A DNA stretch of 45,282 nucleotides from JBAYNW01 sp041678605 (GCA_041678605.1 JBAYNW010000015.1:1-45282), one strand, 5' to 3'. Positions 32,331 through 40,975 are shown, counted from the stretch's first letter. The notes: a model not told the origin generated them from the sequence alone. Numbers and translations: made by a program.

Positions 32331-33662
32331 ATGAAAAAAATAACTGATTACAAAGACGAAATACACAAATGCTCGAAATGCGGGCTGTGCCAATCCGTTT
32401 GTCCGGTTTATGAAATTACCGGCAACGACTGTGCAGTTTCACGCGGGAAATTTATTATGCTGAACGGTATCATAAAAGGCGACCTGAAGTTAAACAAAAA
32501 TGTAAATAAATATCTTGATATGTGTCTTAAATGTAACGCCTGCAAGAACTTTTGTCCGAGCGGAATTGATGCAAGAAAAATTTTTCTTGCTGCGAAGGAA
32601 GAATATTTTAACAATGCGGCGAATTCAAAATTCATCCGAATTTTGAATTCGCCTCCTGTATTTAAAACATTCATGAATTTGGTTAAATTTTCAGCAAATA
32701 CATATCGATTTTTAAAGTTGGATAAATTGGTCAGATATTTTTATCCGATGTTGTTAAAAATGGGAAAATTTGGAAAAAAAATAATTCTGGCAAATGAACT
32801 TGTTATTTACCCCCCACCCCAACCCTCACCCCTCTCACTCGCTTCGCTACGCCGCCAGGCTCACACGCTTCGTACCTTAGCGGTTCGCTTTGTCAAGGGG
32901 GGAGGGAGTATTCCTCTCACCTCTCACCTCTCACCTCTCACCGTTATCTATTTCAAAGGCTGCGTCAATGAATATATCAACCCACGTGTGAAAAATGCGA
33001 CGGAAAACATTTTAAAACAAATGGGTACTGAAATATTAAACCCGCATTTACCCCTTGAATGCTGCGGGGTACCTTTTTTATCCTGCGGAAACGCCGAACA
33101 ATTCAAAAAACAGGCAGAGTTTAACCTCTCTCAAATTCCTGAGGATTTTGATTTCTTTTTGACCGATTGTGCAAGTTGTCAAAACGCTTTCAGAGAGTAC
33201 AAAAATTACATTGAAGATGAAAAATTGCTTAAAAAACTGGATAAAATTCTCAAAAAATCGATGAATGTAGTTGATTTTATAGTAAAAAATGCAAAAAGTT
33301 TTGAATTTGAGGAAAAAACCTCGTTTACTTTTCACAAACCATGCCATTTGGAAAATATGGATTTTTTGAAAGAATTTTTAAAAAAATCCAAGAATGTTGA
33401 ATACATTGAGATGAAAGATTTTGATAAATGCTGCGGATTTTCAGGCGAATTTGCGGTTAAAAATTCTGAATTATCACAAGCTATCTCCGCACAGAAAGCA
33501 CAAAACGCAATCTCAACAAATGCTGATTATATTCTAACCTCTTGCCCTGCATGCATTCTTGGGTTAGAACAGGGCATAATAGAAAATAACCCTTCAACCT
33601 TTCAACCTTTCAACCTTTCAACTTTCGTTGAATTTATATTAGGTGCCAAAATTATAACTTAA
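32331..33662 (+). CDS. GlcF/LutA-like Fe-S oxidoreductase with in-frame repeat insertions
   Basis: 443-aa Fe-S protein of the glycolate/lactate oxidase iron-sulphur subunit type. Two 4Fe-4S motifs are visible: C14-x2-C17-x2-C20-x3-C24-P and C65-x2-C68-x2-C71-x3-C75-P. Two CCG domains follow ('YFKGCVNEYINP...ECCGVPF' and 'FHKPCHLENM...KCCGFSGEF...SCPAC'), which bind a further cluster. Residues 161-204 are a Pro/Ser/Arg-rich insert encoded by a GC-rich dispersed repeat, between the ferredoxin half and the first CCG domain. Near the C-terminus 'PSTFQPFNLSTF' is encoded by a CAACCTTT tandem array. No FAD-subunit partner (GlcD/LutB) is adjacent. GAGAGAA gives a modest ribosome-binding site. Confidence 0.82.
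   Translation: MKKITDYKDEIHKCSKCGLCQSVCPVYEITGNDCAVSRGKFIMLNGIIKGDLKLNKNVNKYLDMCLKCNACKNFCPSGIDARKIFLAAKEEYFNNAANSKFIRILNSPPVFKTFMNLVKFSANTYRFLKLDKLVRYFYPMLLKMGKFGKKIILANELVIYPPPQPSPLSLASLRRQAHTLRTLAVRFVKGGGSIPLTSHLSPLTVIYFKGCVNEYINPRVKNATENILKQMGTEILNPHLPLECCGVPFLSCGNAEQFKKQAEFNLSQIPEDFDFFLTDCASCQNAFREYKNYIEDEKLLKKLDKILKKSMNVVDFIVKNAKSFEFEEKTSFTFHKPCHLENMDFLKEFLKKSKNVEYIEMKDFDKCCGFSGEFAVKNSELSQAISAQKAQNAISTNADYILTSCPACILGLEQGIIENNPSTFQPFNLSTFVEFILGAKIIT
32811..32942 (+). repeat. GC-rich dispersed repeat inserted in frame in a CDS
   Basis: 132 nt (44 codons) of C-rich sequence starting CCCCCACCCC, containing TTGTCAAGGGGGGAGGG, and ending in four CCTCTCA units (about 32915-32942). The flanks GTTATTTAC and GTTATCTAT are near-duplicates encoding VIY on both sides, like a degenerate target duplication. 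Confidence 0.65.
33594..33633 (+). repeat. CAACCTTT tandem array inside a CDS C-terminus
   Basis: Three and a half copies of CAACCTTT, which is the reverse complement of the AAAGGTTG units in the intergenic arrays. It encodes part of the last 25 residues of the Fe-S oxidoreductase. Confidence 0.65.
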
Positions 33663-33782
33663 AAAACTTTACAAACGCTAAAAGCTTTATGGCAACACCA
33701 TTTAAGACATATTGTTTTTATAAAGATATGTAAAGATTAGTAGTCCGGCTGGAGGATTAAAGTGGGCAAAAATATTAAAAAG

Positions 33783-33813
33783 TGGTATAATGGGGTTGAG
33801 GGGCTTGCCCCTC
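33783..33813 (+). promoter_or_regulatory. extended -10 promoter and leader hairpin of the R3H ATPase gene
   Basis: TGGTATAAT (TG at 33783-33784, hexamer 33786-33791), followed by a GAGGGGC-TT-GCCCCTC inverted repeat at 33798-33813 at the start of the leader. The coding start is about 85 nt away. The remaining 33663-33780 shows no gene. Confidence 0.6.
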
Positions 33814-33884
33814 GGAAATAAAGGATTAAAAAATGCGATAGAACATTAAACAGTCAATACACTCTCCAAAGAAAGGGTCAATAT

Positions 33885-35492
33885 ATGAATGACGTGCAAT
33901 TTCACAGTGATCTGGACAGATTAATTGAAATTCTGCCTGAAAAGGTAAAAAGGCACATAACTTACGAAAATATGAATGATGTCATTGAAATAGTGTTGGA
34001 CATAGGCAGATTGCCTGAAGTTCGGCACGCGGGAGGGAAAATTGATTGTTTGGGCGTTGAGCCGATAAATAATGAGGATTTGGTTTATATTACCCAGAGG
34101 GTGCAGGATTTTACTTCGGATAACCGTTCAGGAATCCCCGGAACGCTCCACAGAATTAGTGCAATAAGAAACAGACAGGGTAAAATTATAGGTCTTACTT
34201 GCAGAATTGGCAGAGTAGTTACGGGGACAATTGCGTGTATAAAAGATTTCGTCACGGCAGGCAAAAGTATTCTGTTTTTGGGCCGTCCGGGAGTCGGAAA
34301 AACCACAAAATTGAGGGAAATTTCAAGACTTATGGCTGATGAAATGGGGAAAAGGGTTATCGTTGTAGATACTTCAAACGAAATTGCCGGCGACGGAGAT
34401 TTCCCGCATCCTGCGATTGGAAAAGCCCGCCGAATGCAGGTCAGACAGCCCGAGTTTCAAAAAGATATTATGATTGAAGCGGTTGAAAACCATACCCCTG
34501 AAGTTATTGTGGTTGATGAAATCGGAACGGAAGAAGAGGCTCAGGCGGCAAGAACGATTGCCGAGCGGGGGGTTATGCTTATTGCGACAGCACACGGGAA
34601 TACTCTTGAAAACCTTATTAAAAACCCGACTCTGTCAGATTTGGTCGGTTCAATTCAATCAGTAACGCTGGGAGATGATGAGGCAAAACGCAGAGGCAGC
34701 CAAAAAACAGTTTTGGAAAGGGAAAAACAGCCTACTTTTGATATTGTAATAGAAATTATTGACAGAAATACTCTCGCAGTTTACAAAGATACGGCCGAGG
34801 CGGTTGATTACATCCTTAGGGGGTGGCCTATAAGACCTGAAATCAGGAAAGTTGACCAAACTTACGATGCGAAACAAAGCGAAACGGTCCAATCCAAAAT
34901 TGCATCTATTGAACAGAAGGTTTCGCCGACTCCGACAGATAGCCTGAAATTCAGCTTCTCAAGACAAAATTATGTCAAAGAGGTTAAGAATTTCAAAAAG
35001 ATTTATATCTATGCGGTTTCAAGAAGCATCGTGGAAAAAGTTATCGAAAGGCTTGATTTGAATGCAGAAATCACCAGAAGCATTGAGGATGCAGACGTCG
35101 TAATCGCACACAAAAATTTTGCAAAGGGCGGTGCAAAAATTCTCAGCACGGCGAATGACTACCGTATACAGGTCTTTTACGTAAAGACCAACTCCATGGC
35201 ACAAATTCAGAAGGTTATAAAAGAGGCTCTGGGAATACAAGAAACATCCGAAACCCTGCAGGGGTACTATGATGAAGCAGAAAGAGCTTTGGACGAAGCG
35301 AAGGCGGCTATTGCAAAGATAATGGAAGGGGCGGAACACATTGAATTAACGCCTCAAAACCAAAAGATAAGAAAAATGCAGCATGAGCTTATTGAACAGC
35401 ATAATCTGGCAAGCCAAAGTATAGGCGAAGGAGAACAACGCCACCTTAAAATCGTCGGCGGCAAGGATTTTGAGCAAAAGAACGCCTCGTAA
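33885..35492 (+). CDS. R3H domain-containing AAA ATPase (Ycf45-like)
   Basis: 535-aa predicted nucleic-acid-binding ATPase. The N-terminal half matches the cyanobacterial/plastid Ycf45 family, related to SpoIIIAA: Walker A GRPGVGKT (133-140), 'KRVIVVDTSNEIAGDGD', 'RRMQVRQPEFQKDIMIEAVENHTPEVIVVDEIGTEEEAQAARTIAERGV' (Walker B), 'ATAHGNTLENLIKNPTLSDL'. A less conserved middle (about 320-450) is followed by a C-terminal R3H domain ('RKMQHELIEQHNLASQSIGEGEQRHLKIVG', with the R-x3-H pair) that binds single-stranded nucleic acid. The cellular role is unknown. This gene is the best phylogenetic hint toward the cyanobacterial phylum. SD AAAGGG. Confidence 0.9.
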   Translation: MNDVQFHSDLDRLIEILPEKVKRHITYENMNDVIEIVLDIGRLPEVRHAGGKIDCLGVEPINNEDLVYITQRVQDFTSDNRSGIPGTLHRISAIRNRQGKIIGLTCRIGRVVTGTIACIKDFVTAGKSILFLGRPGVGKTTKLREISRLMADEMGKRVIVVDTSNEIAGDGDFPHPAIGKARRMQVRQPEFQKDIMIEAVENHTPEVIVVDEIGTEEEAQAARTIAERGVMLIATAHGNTLENLIKNPTLSDLVGSIQSVTLGDDEAKRRGSQKTVLEREKQPTFDIVIEIIDRNTLAVYKDTAEAVDYILRGWPIRPEIRKVDQTYDAKQSETVQSKIASIEQKVSPTPTDSLKFSFSRQNYVKEVKNFKKIYIYAVSRSIVEKVIERLDLNAEITRSIEDADVVIAHKNFAKGGAKILSTANDYRIQVFYVKTNSMAQIQKVIKEALGIQETSETLQGYYDEAERALDEAKAAIAKIMEGAEHIELTPQNQKIRKMQHELIEQHNLASQSIGEGEQRHLKIVGGKDFEQKNAS

Positions 35493-35589
35493 GATGCAAA
35501 CAGTGACAAGTGAATAGCAAACGGAAAAGGCTAATTTCAGTCTACCTCAAGGTGGCACAACTGTCCGAGATAAATTTATTTTAAAATAT

Positions 35590-35800
35590 TTAGCTTTTTA
35601 GATTGCCGCGTCGGGGTACACAGTTTTAATTCCAATGCCAAGCTTGGCTTTACCCCTCCTCGCAATGACGCTCTGGGTGGGGCTTCCGCGTCTTGCGTCA
35701 TTGCAGGGGTAAATTTTTGGCCTATGCCAAAGAGCGTCCGCGTCATTGCGAGACGTGAGTTATCGGCTCCGACAAAAAGTGTCCACCGAAGCAATCTATA
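35590..35800. repeat. dispersed repeat with 'cgcaatgacg / cgaagcaatc' blocks
   Basis: Non-coding, GC-richer than its surroundings. Contains CTCGCAATGACGC, GTCATTGCAGGGG, GTCATTGCGAGACG, TTATCGGCTCCGAC and CGAAGCAATC, with several pairs in inverted orientation. Related to 4245-4436. The remaining 35493-35589 and 35801-35864 hold nothing recognisable. Confidence 0.55.
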
Positions 35801-35864
35801 AATCGTTAAAATATGAGTTTCAAGGTGGAGAGGTGATGAAATAAAAGATTCATAACATTTATTC

Positions 35865-36584
35865 CTACCATGGATAATCGCTTTTGATTTGCCATCCGTC
35901 ATATTGAATTAATGCCCCGCAAAAAAGTCCCCCCTGGGATGTTGCGGCTTCATTACATCCATAGTAGGAATTGTTTAAAATTGTATCTCTATCGCTTCCT
36001 TGCCCCCAAAAAAATGGTTTTGTAAGTGTTTTATAATAATAAATCAAAAAAATATCCTTACCAACTATGTTGGGTTTTTTGTTTCCGTTTAAATCAACAT
36101 AAATCATAAAATATGTGGGCGTAGTGCCTCCATCAAGAGTAAGGTACAACTGTTTGCCATCTCCCAATATAATTAAATAACGATTACCCGCCAATGAAAA
36201 CGCGGTTTTTTCATCCAAGTATTTTTTAGCAATCCTTGTACATGCTCCTGTGGTTGTAAATTCACAGTTTTGTTGAGCCGAAATATATGGCAAAAAATAT
36301 GTTTCAATGAATCTTTTGTTATTGTCACTATCATAAGTAGTACCCCAATCCCAAGTGTTTGGAAATCCGTTTTCGGCCGTGGAATTCAAAAGAACTTGTG
36401 ACATTTCCGAATATACTTTTTGAAGTTGGGTTACCGTTTGATTTTTTTGGACATTTGTAATTAAAGTTGATACGGTTAGGACAACAACTACGCCGATTAC
36501 CCCCAAAGCAATCAAGACCTCTGCTAGAGAAAATCCATTTTGATTTGCTGAGGCCCACAGCACTTCTCTGCTTGCTTTAACCAT
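35865..36584 (-). CDS. type IV prepilin-like / pseudopilin protein
   Basis: 239 aa from ATG 36584 (GGGA upstream). The leader is unusually long (MVKASREVLWASANQNG, 17 residues), followed by FSLAEVLIALGVIGVVVVLTV, with Glu at mature position 5 and a hydrophobic helix. The soluble part has cysteines ('QQNCEFTTTGACTRIAKKYLDEK') and 'MIYVDLNGNKKPNIVGKDIFLIYYY', shared with the protein at 33-761. Exported through the prepilin route; subunit role unclear. The frame also stays open upstream to 36656, but that part overlaps the XRE gene's start and has no ribosome-binding site. Confidence 0.8.
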   Translation of the reverse strand: MVKASREVLWASANQNGFSLAEVLIALGVIGVVVVLTVSTLITNVQKNQTVTQLQKVYSEMSQVLLNSTAENGFPNTWDWGTTYDSDNNKRFIETYFLPYISAQQNCEFTTTGACTRIAKKYLDEKTAFSLAGNRYLIILGDGKQLYLTLDGGTTPTYFMIYVDLNGNKKPNIVGKDIFLIYYYKTLTKPFFWGQGSDRDTILNNSYYGCNEAATSQGGLFCGALIQYDGWQIKSDYPW

Positions 36585-36638
36585 AATTTCCCAAACTACC
36601 CTTTCACGTACGAGAAAATAACAAAACCATAATACCTG

Positions 36639-36644
36639 TAAAAT
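36639..36644 (+). promoter_or_regulatory. -10 element of a probable leaderless transcript
   Basis: TAAAAT ends 6 nt before the ATG at 36651, and no ribosome-binding site is present. Same spacing as at 869-874 and 11870-11875. Confidence 0.5.
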
Positions 36645-36650
36645 AATAAA

Positions 36651-36914
36651 ATGCAATACTTTGAAGAAAAAAAATTAATTCGCCATGCAATAGGCAAAGT
36701 TGTCACCAATCTAAGGGGTGACAAAAGCAAGTTTATGCTAGGTGCTGAAAATGATATTTCAACTTCTATTTTGAGTAATTTAGAAAACGGGAAAAAAGAC
36801 CCTCAATTGACGACAATATTTAAGTTAGCTGAAGCATTTAACATGAAAGCGTCTGATTTCATCAAACTTGTTGAAAAAAACCTGCCGAAAAATTTTTCTT
36901 TAATTATTAAATAA
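36651..36914 (+). CDS. XRE-family helix-turn-helix regulator
   Basis: 87 aa. HTH pattern 'IRHAIGKVVTNLRGDKSKFMLGAENDISTSILSNLENGKKDPQLTTIFKLAEAFNMKASDFIKLVE' is the standard XRE/Cro fold with recognition helix 'STSILSNLENG' and the trailing 'FKLAEAF..KASDF'. It is divergent from the prepilin-like gene with a shared promoter region of about 65 nt, so regulation of that gene is plausible. The transcript appears leaderless. Confidence 0.82.
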   Translation: MQYFEEKKLIRHAIGKVVTNLRGDKSKFMLGAENDISTSILSNLENGKKDPQLTTIFKLAEAFNMKASDFIKLVEKNLPKNFSLIIK

Positions 36915-36963
36915 ATTACAGGATTATGCAGTTTGAACCCTCAAATCTTTCAACTATTTACCC

Positions 36964-38349
36964 TCACGCCAGATATTTTTGCACGGTTGCTTTGTCGAAA
37001 ACTTCTATGCTTTCAGGCGAGTGAATGAAAATCATACAGTTGATTAGCGATTTAAACATTTCAAAATCGGCAAATGCAAGTTTTTTGCGTAAATCTGCCA
37101 TATTATTTGCTAAAAATTCCGTAATAACGGTCTTGTCATTAAATACAAGGCCGGAAAAATAATCAAATGCTTCTTTTGTCTTAACTCCCTCTAAATAAAT
37201 CACGTCAGGCGACTGAAATTCGATAAATCGGAGGGCTTTGTCCAGATTAAACCCGATGTTTTCGTTCATTTCGCACTGATTGACGTTTTCCAAATTGTAT
37301 TTGGCAATGGATTCAATCGTCATAATATTTTTTCCGCTATCTGCAACTTCAAGCAAAAGTGAGTAAATAACGTGGGTTTTCCCGCTTAAAGACGATCCGC
37401 AAACCAGAATTATGCCCGGCATCGCAAGAGCGTTTTTAATATTATTTATCATTGCCTCATCGGGAATAATTTGTCTTAATTTTTTTGGCGGTTTATATAT
37501 TTTTAGAGAAATTCTCTCGCCCATAATCGTCGGAAACGCAGAAATACTGGCAATAAGTGCCATATCATCAACTTTAAAACAAAGTTTGCCCAACTGCGGA
37601 ACTTCACTGACAGAAGGGTCAAGATTAGAAAGCGATTTCAGTTTAGAAGTAAATGAAGATGTAAGAACAGAAGGAACATAGCCCCTATCCAGAACCTCAG
37701 AATTTTGCTTAAAATTAACTCCCAAACCGTCTTCCATATATTCAAAATAAACTTCGTGGACATTTTCCAAAATTGCCTGTTTTAAAATCGCACGGATAAC
37801 TTTTTGGATGTGTTCTTCACTCAAATCTTCCTTGTGCAGCTCTTCTCTCCAGTCATAATCAAAAGCCCGATTGTCTGTAAATATTTCGCCCACCGTATTC
37901 TCGGTTTTGTAATACTCGTCAATTTTTTTTACAATGCTCATCTCCGAAGAAACTACCGGCTCAATTGCACACCCTGCTGTTTCAACAATCTTATCAATTG
38001 CAAATAAATCCAGAGGATCAGCCATCGCAACAGTCAGAACATCTTCTATCTTAAAAAGCGGGATAATTCTGTACCGCTGTGCATCGGCGAAGTTTATATA
38101 TTTTAAGCAGTTTTTGTCAAGCGTATAATCTTCCAGATTAACGTACGGGATATGAAGCTTTGCTTCAAGAAATTTCAAAAGGGCTTCCTCGCTTAGAGAG
38201 CCTGAATTAATAAGTGCCTGACCGATATTAATATTTTGGGCGTTAGCAATCTCCTGTGCTTTTTCCACAGTTTCGTACTCAACCAGAGAATCTCTCACAA
38301 GGTCGTATTTAAGTTTTTCTAAAGTTTTGTTTGTTACTAACTGCTCCAT
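36964..38349 (-). CDS. PilB/GspE-like secretion ATPase homologue with degenerate motifs
   Basis: 461 aa. The N-terminal MshEN/GspE-N domain ('IGQALINSGSLSEEALLKFLEAKLHIPYVNLEDY', 'ADAQRYRIIPLFKIEDVLTVAMADPLDLFAIDKI') is typical of type IV pilus/type II secretion ATPases. The C-terminal core keeps a Walker A (GSSLSGKT, 318-325). The Asp-box start is TIES (344-347) instead of TIEDP, the Walker B segment is 'SPDVIYLEGVKTKEA' without the usual GEIRD, and the tetracysteine zinc site is absent. Activity is therefore doubtful; it may be a regulatory or specialised paralogue. It precedes no pilus gene but lies 90 nt after a response regulator. SD CGGAG. Confidence 0.78.
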   Translation of the reverse strand: MEQLVTNKTLEKLKYDLVRDSLVEYETVEKAQEIANAQNINIGQALINSGSLSEEALLKFLEAKLHIPYVNLEDYTLDKNCLKYINFADAQRYRIIPLFKIEDVLTVAMADPLDLFAIDKIVETAGCAIEPVVSSEMSIVKKIDEYYKTENTVGEIFTDNRAFDYDWREELHKEDLSEEHIQKVIRAILKQAILENVHEVYFEYMEDGLGVNFKQNSEVLDRGYVPSVLTSSFTSKLKSLSNLDPSVSEVPQLGKLCFKVDDMALIASISAFPTIMGERISLKIYKPPKKLRQIIPDEAMINNIKNALAMPGIILVCGSSLSGKTHVIYSLLLEVADSGKNIMTIESIAKYNLENVNQCEMNENIGFNLDKALRFIEFQSPDVIYLEGVKTKEAFDYFSGLVFNDKTVITEFLANNMADLRKKLAFADFEMFKSLINCMIFIHSPESIEVFDKATVQKYLA

Positions 38350-38438
38350 TTTGCTCCGCGAGATGTACCTGAAGGCTGGAATCCTGAATGTATGGCCTTA
38401 AATTTTGCCATCCTTCTTGACCTCCATACCTCTATACA

Positions 38439-38801
38439 TCACTTTAAATACCCTTCGACCTTTTTCACAATCTCATCAAGTTCAAAAGGTTTTGTAATAT
38501 ATTCGTCGACTCCTGTTTCTTCGCCGATTAATTTGTCCTCATCCTGAGAACGTGCCGTGACCATCAAAATTGGAATGTTTTTGTATTTATTGTCATATTT
38601 TAAAAGCCTGCAAATTTTATATCCGTTAATTTTTGGCATCATAACATCCAGAATTATCAAATCAGGCTGGATTTTTCTTGCCATATTCAGACCTTCTTCG
38701 CCGTTATAAGCACAGTGGCATTCAAATCCGGCGGCTTCCAGCACAAATTGTAAACTCTCTACAATATCCTGTTCATCATCAACTATTAGTACCTTTTTCA
38801 C
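38439..38801 (-). CDS. single-domain response regulator (CheY-like)
   Basis: 120 aa, receiver domain only: acidic pair in 'VLIVDDEQDIVES', phospho-acceptor Asp in 'DLIILDVMMPKINGY', Thr in 'ILMVTARSQDEDKL' and Lys in 'EYITKPFELDEIV'. GTG start with GGGAG upstream. It directly follows the sensor kinase gene (3-nt gap), so they form a pair. No output domain; the downstream PilB-like protein is a candidate target by position only. Confidence 0.92.
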   Translation of the reverse strand: MKKVLIVDDEQDIVESLQFVLEAAGFECHCAYNGEEGLNMARKIQPDLIILDVMMPKINGYKICRLLKYDNKYKNIPILMVTARSQDEDKLIGEETGVDEYITKPFELDEIVKKVEGYLK

Positions 38802-38804
38802 TTT

Positions 38805-40868
38805 TCACTCCCTTATTTTTTGCATAGATTCTTCGACTTTTCTAATCAACCCGGCATCATCGAGAGAATCTTCAGGATACACCCCGTATGAATACATTAT
38901 AGCATAATTCGGATACAAATTTTTGTGGGACTTAATATACCCTTGCATTTTCTTCTTTAAAAAATTCGCCGAAAACTTGTCACCGTCAGGAATTACCATG
39001 GTCAGAGTTGTATTTTTGCCTTCGGCTTCCTTAACAAAATTGTTAAGATAATTTTTGTTAATCAGATTTTTTTCTTTGAGAATATCCTCAATTAACTCGT
39101 TTTCGCCCTTTATTTTTATCAAAGCAATGGATGAGTTATTAATTTTTGCCTTCTGCAAATTCTGTTTAAACTCCAACAAAAATTTATTCATTTCATCGGC
39201 AACAGGTATCACAAAGTAAAAAGAAGAACCTTTTTCCGGTTTGCTGTTGCACCAGATTGTACCGTTGTGAGCCTCCAACAGCTGTCTTGCAATCGGAAGG
39301 CCGAGTCCAGAGCCGCCGACTTTTCTTGAAAGCGAGTTTTCAATTTGTGCAAACTTATCAAAAACATGTGCCAAATTTTCCTGAGAAATCCCTATTCCGT
39401 TGTCTTTGACACAAAGCACCAGATATTTTCCGTGCATTTGTTTAAATTCTTCGTCAAACATTTCAACATAATTTATTTCCTTTGCGTCCATCACCGCCGT
39501 TCTTATTTCAATCTGCCCGCCCTCGGGAGTAAATTTTATGGCGTTTGAAACAAGGTTCGTCAAAACCTGCTCCAATCTGCGTGAGTCCGCATAAATCTCC
39601 GCAAAATTGTCCTCAATTCTTGTTTTTAGGGTCAAATTCTTTTCTCTGGCCATTTCTTCCAAACTGGTTTTCACGTACTCAATCACAGGCTCGATTTTTA
39701 TCAGCTCAAATTTGAAATCCATTTTTCCAGCTTCGATTTTTGACAAATCCAAAAGGTCGTTAATAATCCCCGAAAGCCTTGTGACGTTCCTTTTTGCCAT
39801 ATTTACGAATTTGCTTGCCGTTTCTGCCAAGACCCCTGTTTTTCCGCTCAAAATAATATCAAGCGAGTTTTTAATCGCTGTTAACGGTGTTCTCAATTCG
39901 TGCGAAACAATGGAGATGAATTCGGATTTTAAACGTTCCAGCCGCTCCAGTTTTTTGTTGCTCTTTTTAATTTCCTCATACAAAGAAGCACTCTTTAGTG
40001 GCAAAGACACTTGCTGTGCGAGGGTTTGAAAACAGGTAGCATCTTCGGTCGTGAATTCGGCTTCACGGAAGATTTCAATAAACCCGAAAAAATTATCGCT
40101 CAAAACAATCGGAGCAAACATGTTGTCGCTTCTTAAAACAGAAAAATCATACTCCTTCATTGCGTGTTTAATGCGTTTTTCGACCTTCAATTTTTTTATA
40201 TCAAGCTCAAAGGGCATTTCTTTTTTTTCAAAAATTGATTTATAATTCAACGTTGCTCTCAGTTTTAAGGCTTCAAGCAGTCTTTCTGAAATTTTATACA
40301 AAGAATTAATGATTAAAACGGGTTCGCCTTCATTTCTGAAAGTCAAAGCACATGCCAGCCCGAAGCTTAAACTCTTGTCCATACCCTCAATCATTATGTC
40401 TATAAGCTTGTCTTTGTCCAGCGTTCCTGCGAATTGCGAACTCGTATTATACAAAACGTTCAGCTGATAAAGGCTCCTTGCAAGTTCCTGATTTGAATCT
40501 GAAAGCTTTTCAAGAGAATTTTTTGTCTTTAAATTAGAATTGATTGTCGCAATAAGAAGATTGTTAGAAACAGGTTCCTGCAAAAACGCATTAGTGTTTT
40601 TCAGCAATTCCGGTTCGATATCCCCGCCTTTTGTGAGCAAAATGGTTAAAACATTGCCGAAAGATTTAATTTTTTTGTTGATATTTTTTAGTCCGAATTT
40701 TTTAACCTCAGTATCCAAAATTATAATATCAGGAAGCTCTGTTTTCAGGACATCAACCGCCATAGCCTCATTATCGGCATAGGAAAACCCATGAGAATTT
40801 TTCTGCAAAATCTCTTGAATTTGCTTACCCTTTTTTTCATCTTCAGAAACGAATAAAATCTTAGCCAA
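38805..40868 (-). CDS. sensor histidine kinase (receiver-like, GAF, HisKA, HATPase, degenerate GGDEF-like tail)
   Basis: 687 aa, no membrane segment, so a cytosolic sensor. Order: receiver-like domain (1-115, 'DIIILDTEVKK'), helical linker, GAF-like domain (about 140-295), HisKA with phospho-acceptor His323 ('SHELRTPLTAIK'), HATPase with N442, DNGIGIS (489-495) and GGSGLGL (518-524). After about residue 545 comes an extra domain whose end 'YAIMYSYGVYPEDSLDDAGLIRKVEESMQKIRE' looks like the closing part of a GGDEF domain lacking the GGDEF signature. Start is TTG at 40868, supported by AGGAGG 6 nt upstream. Pairs with the response regulator downstream. Confidence 0.88.
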   Translation of the reverse strand: MAKILFVSEDEKKGKQIQEILQKNSHGFSYADNEAMAVDVLKTELPDIIILDTEVKKFGLKNINKKIKSFGNVLTILLTKGGDIEPELLKNTNAFLQEPVSNNLLIATINSNLKTKNSLEKLSDSNQELARSLYQLNVLYNTSSQFAGTLDKDKLIDIMIEGMDKSLSFGLACALTFRNEGEPVLIINSLYKISERLLEALKLRATLNYKSIFEKKEMPFELDIKKLKVEKRIKHAMKEYDFSVLRSDNMFAPIVLSDNFFGFIEIFREAEFTTEDATCFQTLAQQVSLPLKSASLYEEIKKSNKKLERLERLKSEFISIVSHELRTPLTAIKNSLDIILSGKTGVLAETASKFVNMAKRNVTRLSGIINDLLDLSKIEAGKMDFKFELIKIEPVIEYVKTSLEEMAREKNLTLKTRIEDNFAEIYADSRRLEQVLTNLVSNAIKFTPEGGQIEIRTAVMDAKEINYVEMFDEEFKQMHGKYLVLCVKDNGIGISQENLAHVFDKFAQIENSLSRKVGGSGLGLPIARQLLEAHNGTIWCNSKPEKGSSFYFVIPVADEMNKFLLEFKQNLQKAKINNSSIALIKIKGENELIEDILKEKNLINKNYLNNFVKEAEGKNTTLTMVIPDGDKFSANFLKKKMQGYIKSHKNLYPNYAIMYSYGVYPEDSLDDAGLIRKVEESMQKIRE

Positions 40869-40975
40869 AATCTACCTCCTCATTTATATTGTAACCATAA
40901 AACAAAATAGGTCGAATTTTTTGCAAAATGTTACATTACGAATTTTCTAAAGACTGAAATATTGGATGGCGGGCT

